The position numbers were made by a program, and so were the translations under genes. Positions 7,288-12,392 of a stretch of DNA of 12,392 bases are shown here, one piece after another (within the stretch, counting starts at the first letter, position 1; each line of letters starts with the position of its first letter). Location: positions 1-12,392 of the forward strand of contig JAUYTA010000188.1 of NCBI GenBank assembly GCA_030695265.1, in the 5' to 3' direction. The DNA is from Bacteroidota bacterium. GTDB lineage: Bacteria > Bacteroidota > Bacteroidia > Bacteroidales > Prolixibacteraceae. The notes beneath the pieces were generated by a model, which did no database searches, had not been told where the DNA came from, and was given only the letters and a program-made list of their open reading frames with translations.

Positions 7288-8016
7288 CTAATATTTTAAG
7301 GTGAATTCCTTCGCACTCTCAAGTAGATAAGGCAGAATTTGAGTATTTTGAAAATTACCATGCGTTGAGAATGCTTCAATATCGGCCTTGGTTTCCTTAG
7401 TATATTTTTCCATCGAAAAACCGGAACTTCGTAGAATTTTAGCAAGAGCAAACCCTATTGATATATGGCTCATTCTATCATATATCTCCTTGTCTTCTTT
7501 TTCTGCTTGTTTTAGCAATAATAGCTGAACCAATTCTTTCTTTTGGGGCAAGGTCATTTTACTAATTACATCATCCTGGGATAAAAATATTTCCGTCACA
7601 ATTATCTCTAATGAAAAATATCCTTTTTGTATATCAGTCCAATTTTTATTATACCCCTTTGGATGAAAGTTGGAATATCTGTAAATTAATAAATCAGCAA
7701 TATTGTCCCGTTTCATTAATTCATCAAACCCATTAAAATTAATCCTTAATTGATCCATACCAAATTGTATAGTATGAAATGTTAAGGCATCATAAATTAG
7801 AGGATATTTAAAACATATTTCCATTAGTTCCAATGTTGAAATATTTTTAAGAATTTCCTCTGGAATTTGACATATAGCAAGTTTTTCCTTTTGGTTTTTT
7901 AATGTCTTCCATTCCTCGCTACCTGATTTTACCGGGTAATCCCATGTTACTTTTTCATTTTGGGCGAAAGAAAAAATTGGTATTGTAATTAAAAGATATA
8001 GAATTATTTTTTTCAT
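7288..8016 (-). CDS. Secreted protein of unknown function (WDYPVK-type), first gene of the operon
   Basis: Predicted 242 residues. The ATG at 8016 is chosen because it begins a good signal peptide (MKKIILYLLITIPIFSFAQ). The upstream in-frame TTG at 8061 would add a charged leader. The mature protein starts NEKVTWDYPVKSGSEEWKTL, then CQIPEEILKNISTLELMEIC and FNGFDELMKR. It is mostly alpha-helical with many Lys and Glu residues and has no visible catalytic motif or membrane anchor. The opening motif seems familiar from hypothetical exported proteins of Bacteroidota, but I cannot name a family. The base composition is clearly richer in A+T than the RND and hydF genes. Probable location: periplasm or exterior. 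Confidence 0.75.
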   Translation of the reverse strand: MKKIILYLLITIPIFSFAQNEKVTWDYPVKSGSEEWKTLKNQKEKLAICQIPEEILKNISTLELMEICFKYPLIYDALTFHTIQFGMDQLRINFNGFDELMKRDNIADLLIYRYSNFHPKGYNKNWTDIQKGYFSLEIIVTEIFLSQDDVISKMTLPQKKELVQLLLLKQAEKEDKEIYDRMSHISIGFALAKILRSSGFSMEKYTKETKADIEAFSTHGNFQNTQILPYLLESAKEFTLKY

Positions 8017-8266
8017 GGTTGATTTTTTTTGCTTTTTATTTTGATTAAAGTCAATCGGCAACGCGTGTTCTATATTAATGAATTTGAAGGTGGTAGCAAA
8101 TCAACGTTATTGTTGGCTATCACTACTTTTCAATTTTTATCAATACTCTTTACATTTACCGCCAGAAATTTTAATCAATTTATTATTTTCACGAACCCGA
8201 TTTCACCTTTTATGCAGTATCGTGTATGTTACCACATAAGGCTGACCCGTTTTTGAAAGAAGGAAA

Positions 8267-8353
8267 GTCCAACTTTTGGCCGCACCGGCGGGTCGTATCC
8301 GGCAGGTTTTCGAGACATGGCAGGGAGATGTAACCCGGTGCGGCCTGTTAAAC
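8267..8353. other. GC-rich hairpin with attC-like outer boxes
   Basis: Perfect 11-bp arms GGCCGCACCGG (8278-8288) and CCGGTGCGGCC (8335-8345) enclose a 46-nt loop. Outside the arms lie GTCCAAC (8267-8273), which fits RYYYAAC, and GTTAAAC (8347-8353), which fits GTTRRRY. These are the two outer boxes of integron attC sites, and the total of 87 nt is within the attC size range. Against this, the boxes pair with two mismatches, the inner spacers are unequal (4 and 1 nt), and no second site or integrase is visible. It could equally be a structured RNA or a terminator. Confidence 0.35.
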
Positions 8354-8364
8354 AAATTTGTTTA
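8349..8364. promoter_or_regulatory. 16-bp perfect palindrome, possible operator
   Basis: TAAACAAATTTGTTTA is fully self-complementary and directly follows the GC-rich hairpin, overlapping its right outer box. It lies about 330 bp upstream of the minus-strand operon start, too far for a classical repressor site. A binding role is only a suggestion. Confidence 0.3.
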
Positions 8365-8529
8365 TGGGCATAGCTGGTTGGTTTTTTTGTTGATTGAGCT
8401 AATTTAACAAGTCCTTTACAGATAAAAAAATATATTTCACGCCTTTTTTTTGTATGCTTGTAACACGTTGTTATTAAGCATGTTATAAAAACATGTTTCA
8501 TAACATACGTAATATGATAAAAATAATTC

Positions 8530-8556
8530 AAAAGTGAGGGTTACCTTTTCACTTTT
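8530..8556. terminator. Weak hairpin, possible terminator
   Basis: Arms AAAAGTGA (8530-8537) and TCACTTTT (8549-8556) around an 11-nt loop, followed by further T on the plus strand and TTTT on the minus strand through the arm itself. On the minus strand it lies about 260 nt after the RND stop codon and could end that transcript. The stem is short and A/T-rich. Confidence 0.35.
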
Positions 8557-8723
8557 TCAGGAATAAACATATAGTTCAAATTTTAGAGTAAAATCTCCAA
8601 AGTTTGTTCGCCCACTCGCCCGAATTCCGACCCTTTTTGAAGTTTTGATTTCGGAGACCGGTTCTGCATCTTTCCATGTGTTCGGATTTTGATACAAATA
8701 CATCATACAAATTTGCATCATAC

Positions 8724-8857
8724 AAAAATGTAAGCTGGTGGATTTCTTTAGGCGAAGCTTTTACAACTTTCTGACTAACAGATTCTCATTCGCCTTTGGC
8801 TATTCTCTGGTTATCAATCAGGATTTTTTGTTGAAACGAATAAACAACGGCAAATAG
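8724..8857 (+). pseudogene. OMP 3'-tail remnant, copy C, overlapping the RND stop codon
   Basis: Opens with the 28-bp direct repeat shared with copy D (8724-8751), then reads FYNFLTNRFSFAFGYSLVINQ followed by DFLLKR, against LYDFLTTRFSFAFGYYLVINQ plus DFLLKK in the intact protein. Compared with the intact gene, one base is missing near 8757, so the ancestral frame is broken upstream. Most differences in the tail are silent. Similarity ends near 8839, inside the antisense end of the RND permease gene, whose stop codon (8818-8820) lies in the repeat. A stop in the tail frame follows at 8855-8857. Confidence 0.7.
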
Positions 8858-11800
8858 AACAAGATTGCAACAATAGAAAAGATTAATCCTCCCATTGCCC
8901 CAACGGCAAAGGCAAACCAAAAGACTTCTTTCTGTCCCGACCAGACAAAGGGTACAAGGCCCAAAACTGTTGAAATAATGGTCAGAAAAACAGGGATTAT
9001 TTTGTGATTAAACGCTTTCAGATAGAGTGTTAAATTATTTTTTACTCCTTTTGTCCTACAAAAGTTATTGTAGTCGTTGATGATATACAATCCGGCATTT
9101 ACGACGATACCACATAAAAGAATAAACGAAGCAAAGCCACCCTGATCGAAATTAAAGTCGAACAGGTAGAATGTGAGGAAAACCCCGATAAATGATATGG
9201 GGATCATAAAAATAATGGCAAACGGCTGCAACAACGATTCAAGCAGAATGGAACAAATAAAGTAAATAATAACAATTACCAAAAGGATCAGAAAATATTG
9301 GTTCTTATCTTTTTTGTCCCAGCCTCTCTGATTGTACTGTTTTACCGAATAGCCCAGAGGCAAAATATCTGAAAGTTCCTTTTCGTGCCGTTCCTGTACC
9401 ATTTTAGATAACGGCCCAGGCCCTATAAAATCGTATGCCGCCACCAGTTGGTATTGCTGATTGGTTTTATGAATATCATTGCCCGATTTTTGTTTGCCGA
9501 TAGCACCAAAACTGGATAATTTAAATTGTTTTTCGCCGATAGAAACTGGTCGGTTATTTAGATCCCACACGTTAAAACGGCCATACGAATCGGAAACCAA
9601 AGAAACCGGTTGAAGTTCGTTATTGGCATAAACCGGAGAAAGATTGGCCTTATACACTTTATCTTTCAGAAACGAATAAAACTGTATGATTTCAACCTCA
9701 TTCAGCCCCAATCCTTCGTGATTAAAGACAATGGCATATTCGCAAAGTGTTTTCACGGTCCAACCCGATGAGCCGCTTATCTCAACTTCTTTAACACGCT
9801 CATTTTCTCCCAGTCTGCTTTTTAATTGCTCCGCATACCTGTAAAGCTGGTCGTAATTATACCCTTCCAGAATAATCCGGCTGTTTTTGTATCCTGAATT
9901 TAATGAATTGGAGAAACCCCTGCCAACGCCATAAACGTCCCAGTCCATTCCCCCAAGGCTGATGGCTTTTGAAGTAATTTCTTCTTTCAAAAAGTACGGA
10001 AACGAACCGAATTCATAATCGGGCTTAAACTGAATGGTAATTGACGAATTGTTGTATGCCGTGATTGTTGTTTGGAACAATTCAATTTCATCGAATTTGC
10101 TCAGGAAATTCTCCATTATCATAACCGCATCGTTTAATTGCTGTACCGTGCAACCTTCCGGCATTTTTCCACGTGCGTAAAGTGTAGTCCGGCTTGGTTC
10201 TGAATAAAACGAACTTTCAAATACATACTCGGAAAAGAGCCGAAGAGAACCTCCCAGAACTTTTTCCGCAGTTGTCCTTATATTTTCTGAAAACCAGGCA
10301 TTTCCCACCGATTTATTATACCATTCGGCCCAGGTTCCTTCTTTTTCGATCTTTTGGGGCAACCATTGAACCGGCAGACCAAATCCCAAAACAAACAATA
10401 CCAGGTAAGCCCATTTATATCGTTTGCTGAACCTGATGAACCGTCCATAAACCCTGGTAATCCGGAACGCCCCGCGTTTTCTTCGGAACGATCTGCGTGA
10501 TCCCTGCTTTTTCAGGATTACCTTTTCCATTAAAGCGGGAATTAAAAACAGGGAAATTACCAATGAAACCGTTAGGTTTACAATAATTACCTGGGCAAAT
10601 TCGATCAGGTTAATCTTTTGCTCCTCCTTCAGAAAAAAGATCACGCTCATAGCGCCAATGGTTGTTAATGTAGCAGCAAGAATGGCCAAAAAAGCTTTTC
10701 GGTTTCCCTGGTGGTGGATGTGGTCAATCATAATGATGCTGCTATCAATTACCATCCCGAATGAAATGGTAATTCCGGCCAGTGTGTATAAATGAATTTC
10801 GATTCCCAGCACATAATAGAAAATACATGCAATTACAAGGTTGGCAACAATACTGACGGTAATGAGCAAAAGATATTTAAGCTGGCGGCTGATAAGCAAA
10901 ACAAATGTCAGCAGGATCAACAGAGAGAATACTATCCTTAGCCCGATCTTATTCAGTTCCTTGTTCAGATACTGCGTGGAATCATTTGTTAATAGCAGGG
11001 AGTATCCTGCCGGAAGTTCTGCACTTAAGCTTTCAATTTTTTCTTTAACCCGTTTACCAAGGCTTAGGTTATTCACATTATCATCAGGGTAAACAACCAG
11101 GTTGATGGTATTTAATCCATTTATCCGGAAATATGACGAAGCCTGTTGTTCTTTGTAGCTAATGGTGGCAATATCGCCCAGATGAACCACGCGGCCATTC
11201 ACTTTCTTTACCGGGATCGAGCGCCAGTTAATGCTGTCGGACTTGTTGTTTCGCAGATAAAACCCCGTGATGGTTTCCGTTCCCTTGGATGATATGGATC
11301 CTTGTCCCAAATATTCTTCGTTAAAGAACGTGGTTACGCTTTGTGCAATCTCCGACGAACGAATGCCAAACAGTTGCGCCTGTTCGTTGTTAAAACGAAT
11401 TTCCCATTCGTAAGGAGTGGAGCCAAAGACTTTCACCCCGTTAACTCCTGGTGTTACCGATAGTTTAGGGACCAGATGGTCCTCGGCGTATTTCTGGATA
11501 AAAAACGGGCTGGCGCTGGCGTTTAAGGTATAGGTTAAAATAGGACTGGTGTTCTGCCCGCTGGCGCTCATCGAAAGTTCGGGGAACGAAACCTGCTCCG
11601 GCAAATTGGGATAGGCTTGCCTGATCAGCGATGAAACCTCGAAACGCACGGCATCTAAATTAACCGTTTTTTTAAACGACAGACTGATCCGTCCATAACC
11701 TTTCGATGATACCGATGAAACTTCTTTAATGCCTTTGACCCCGCTGAACAGTCCTTCTAACTTTGAAGTTACTTCTTGCTCGATTACCCGTGCCGAAGCA

Positions 11801-11949
11801 TCGGGCCAGTAGTAGCTCACCGATAATCCTGGCAACGAACGCGAAGGCGTTAACTGCACATTGAGCAACGGCAGCAAGCTTACCCCCACAATCATCAACA
11901 AGATGAAAATGATCAGAACAGAAAAAGATGGAAGCCTGTATTTAAACAT
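8818..11949 (-). CDS. RND-family efflux permease (AcrB/HAE-type)
   Basis: A 1043-residue inner-membrane proton-driven exporter, the normal length for this family (AcrB 1049). TM1 is at about residues 9-28. The first large periplasmic porter/docking loop follows (about 30-335), then TM2-TM6 (about 337-475), the second periplasmic loop, and TM8-TM12 near the C-terminus. TM4 carries FGMVIDSSIIMID: Asp402 matches AcrB Asp407, whereas the neighbour of AcrB Asp408 is Ser403. The permease works with a periplasmic adaptor and an outer-membrane channel, neither visible here. Its ATG follows the stop of a second RND gene by 3 nt, so the two are translated together and may form a mixed trimer as MdtB/MdtC do, or two separate pumps. 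The substrate cannot be inferred. The last codons (FNKKS and stop) are derived from an OMP-tail copy on the opposite strand. Confidence 0.93.
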   Translation of the reverse strand: MFKYRLPSFSVLIIFILLMIVGVSLLPLLNVQLTPSRSLPGLSVSYYWPDASARVIEQEVTSKLEGLFSGVKGIKEVSSVSSKGYGRISLSFKKTVNLDAVRFEVSSLIRQAYPNLPEQVSFPELSMSASGQNTSPILTYTLNASASPFFIQKYAEDHLVPKLSVTPGVNGVKVFGSTPYEWEIRFNNEQAQLFGIRSSEIAQSVTTFFNEEYLGQGSISSKGTETITGFYLRNNKSDSINWRSIPVKKVNGRVVHLGDIATISYKEQQASSYFRINGLNTINLVVYPDDNVNNLSLGKRVKEKIESLSAELPAGYSLLLTNDSTQYLNKELNKIGLRIVFSLLILLTFVLLISRQLKYLLLITVSIVANLVIACIFYYVLGIEIHLYTLAGITISFGMVIDSSIIMIDHIHHQGNRKAFLAILAATLTTIGAMSVIFFLKEEQKINLIEFAQVIIVNLTVSLVISLFLIPALMEKVILKKQGSRRSFRRKRGAFRITRVYGRFIRFSKRYKWAYLVLFVLGFGLPVQWLPQKIEKEGTWAEWYNKSVGNAWFSENIRTTAEKVLGGSLRLFSEYVFESSFYSEPSRTTLYARGKMPEGCTVQQLNDAVMIMENFLSKFDEIELFQTTITAYNNSSITIQFKPDYEFGSFPYFLKEEITSKAISLGGMDWDVYGVGRGFSNSLNSGYKNSRIILEGYNYDQLYRYAEQLKSRLGENERVKEVEISGSSGWTVKTLCEYAIVFNHEGLGLNEVEIIQFYSFLKDKVYKANLSPVYANNELQPVSLVSDSYGRFNVWDLNNRPVSIGEKQFKLSSFGAIGKQKSGNDIHKTNQQYQLVAAYDFIGPGPLSKMVQERHEKELSDILPLGYSVKQYNQRGWDKKDKNQYFLILLVIVIIYFICSILLESLLQPFAIIFMIPISFIGVFLTFYLFDFNFDQGGFASFILLCGIVVNAGLYIINDYNNFCRTKGVKNNLTLYLKAFNHKIIPVFLTIISTVLGLVPFVWSGQKEVFWFAFAVGAMGGLIFSIVAILFYLPLFIRFNKKS

Positions 11950-11952
11950 CCT

Positions 11953-12390
11953 TTACGATTTAATCTTTGAATGTGTTTTTTTCAAATAATAAAAGCACAA
12001 CGGCACGAAATACAGACTAACAACCGTACCCAACAGCATACTGCCGATTACTGCCAAAGCCAGGGGTTTTTGTAGGTCGGCGCCCAAGCCGGAGGTAAAC
12101 AAGATTGGCACCAAAGCCAGGATAGCTGTCAGCGTTGTCATTAGTATAGAAAGCAACCTCCTATGACCTGCTTCAACAATGGCCCGCATCAGTGGTATTC
12201 CTTGCTTGTAAAGCTGGTTCATGGTTTCCACTTTCAGGATCGAGTCGTTGATTACAATACCGCTCATCACCACGATCCCGATCAGCGACATCAGGTTGAT
12301 GCCTGCACCGCCTATTTTCAAGGCCAGGAAAGCCCCGAAAATGTCAATCGGAACTTCAATCAATACCAGTAGCGGAAGGGTCAGCGATTC
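11953..12390 (-). CDS. Second RND efflux permease, C-terminal part (5' truncated by window edge)
   Basis: The frame is open to the right edge; about 145 residues are visible. SLTLPLLVLIEVPIDIFGAF, GINLMSLIGIVVMSGIVINDSIL, AGHRRLLSILMTTLTAILALV and AVIGSMLLGTVVSLYFVPLCF correspond to the TM9-TM12 region of RND permeases, including the conserved GI.NDSIL stretch and R.R.I.MTT. The TTG at 12363 is not the start because coding continues beyond it. The polar tail KKTHSKIKS ends 3 nt before the next permease's ATG, indicating a two-permease operon whose adaptor gene is presumably further upstream. Confidence 0.9.
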   Translation of the reverse strand, partial: ESLTLPLLVLIEVPIDIFGAFLALKIGGAGINLMSLIGIVVMSGIVINDSILKVETMNQLYKQGIPLMRAIVEAGHRRLLSILMTTLTAILALVPILFTSGLGADLQKPLALAVIGSMLLGTVVSLYFVPLCFYYLKKTHSKIKS

Positions 12391-12392
12391 GA

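Larger units (their letters stand above)
8017..8723. other. Long non-coding spacer with structured elements
   Basis: No convincing gene in about 700 bp. Short open frames exist on both strands, but they lack sensible starts and protein-like composition. Most of it is A+T-rich, broken by a GC-rich hairpin (8278-8345), a 16-bp palindrome (8349-8364) and a weak hairpin (8530-8556). A dyad of ATGTTAT/ATAACAT lies at 8480-8506. The promoter of the minus-strand operon should be within the first few hundred bases above 8016, but I see no clear Bacteroidota promoter match. Confidence 0.6.

Noticed and set aside
8229..8531. Open frame of 100 codons on the minus strand in the spacer
   Set aside because: It runs through the GC-rich hairpin and A+T-rich low-complexity sequence, and has no signal peptide or family-like motif. 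It is better explained as a chance frame over the structured element.
1..12392. CRISPR arrays, tRNA/rRNA genes, transposase or integrase genes
   Set aside because: No regularly spaced repeats, no cloverleaf-like or rRNA sequence and no recombinase motifs were seen on either strand.

Overview
The window looks like chromosomal DNA of an anaerobic or facultative member of the Bacteroidota. The evidence is a type IX secretion (T9SS) C-terminal sorting domain, two lipoproteins with acidic/lysine-rich residues after the lipobox cysteine, a FISUMP-domain protein, signal peptides ending in AQ, few Shine-Dalgarno sites, and a HydF maturase, which implies [FeFe]-hydrogenase use. A Bacteroidales/Marinilabiliales-type host is a reasonable guess, but the window alone does not prove it.

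Layout. (i) 1-3376, plus strand: the 3' part of an MFS transporter resembling the POT family, a GC-rich inverted palindrome pair, an outer-membrane beta-barrel protein, then hydF 11 nt downstream. (ii) 3377-5500: a minus-strand gene graveyard. It holds a broken alpha-helical gene, a signal peptide joined to an Ig-like fragment, one intact FISUMP lipoprotein gene, and a frameshifted C1 (papain-like) peptidase 5' fragment. (iii) 5501-8016, minus strand: a tight, visibly A+T-rich three-gene operon. It encodes a secreted protein of unknown function, a small lipoprotein and a T9SS-exported protein with a Cys/His amidase-like domain, and it ends in a 20-bp perfect hairpin terminator. (iv) 8017-8723: a long spacer without a convincing gene, holding a GC-rich hairpin with attC-like outer boxes, a 16-bp palindrome and a weak hairpin. 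(v) 8818-12390, minus strand: two tandem RND efflux permease genes, the upstream one cut by the window edge.

The most unusual signal links these blocks. The last ~20 codons of the outer-membrane gene, a C-terminal beta-strand ending in NQDFLLK(K/R)F, recur three more times in the same orientation: directly after the hydF stop codon, next to the operon terminator, and running into the antisense stop codon of the RND gene. Differences between copies are mostly synonymous, so they look like tails of once-functional paralogues rather than random repeats. Two of the copies also share an exact 28-bp direct repeat that brackets the minus-strand operon. The middle of the window therefore appears to be a recombination-prone accessory locus set between core genes (hydF on one side, RND pump on the other) and rich in secreted cysteine-hydrolase modules.
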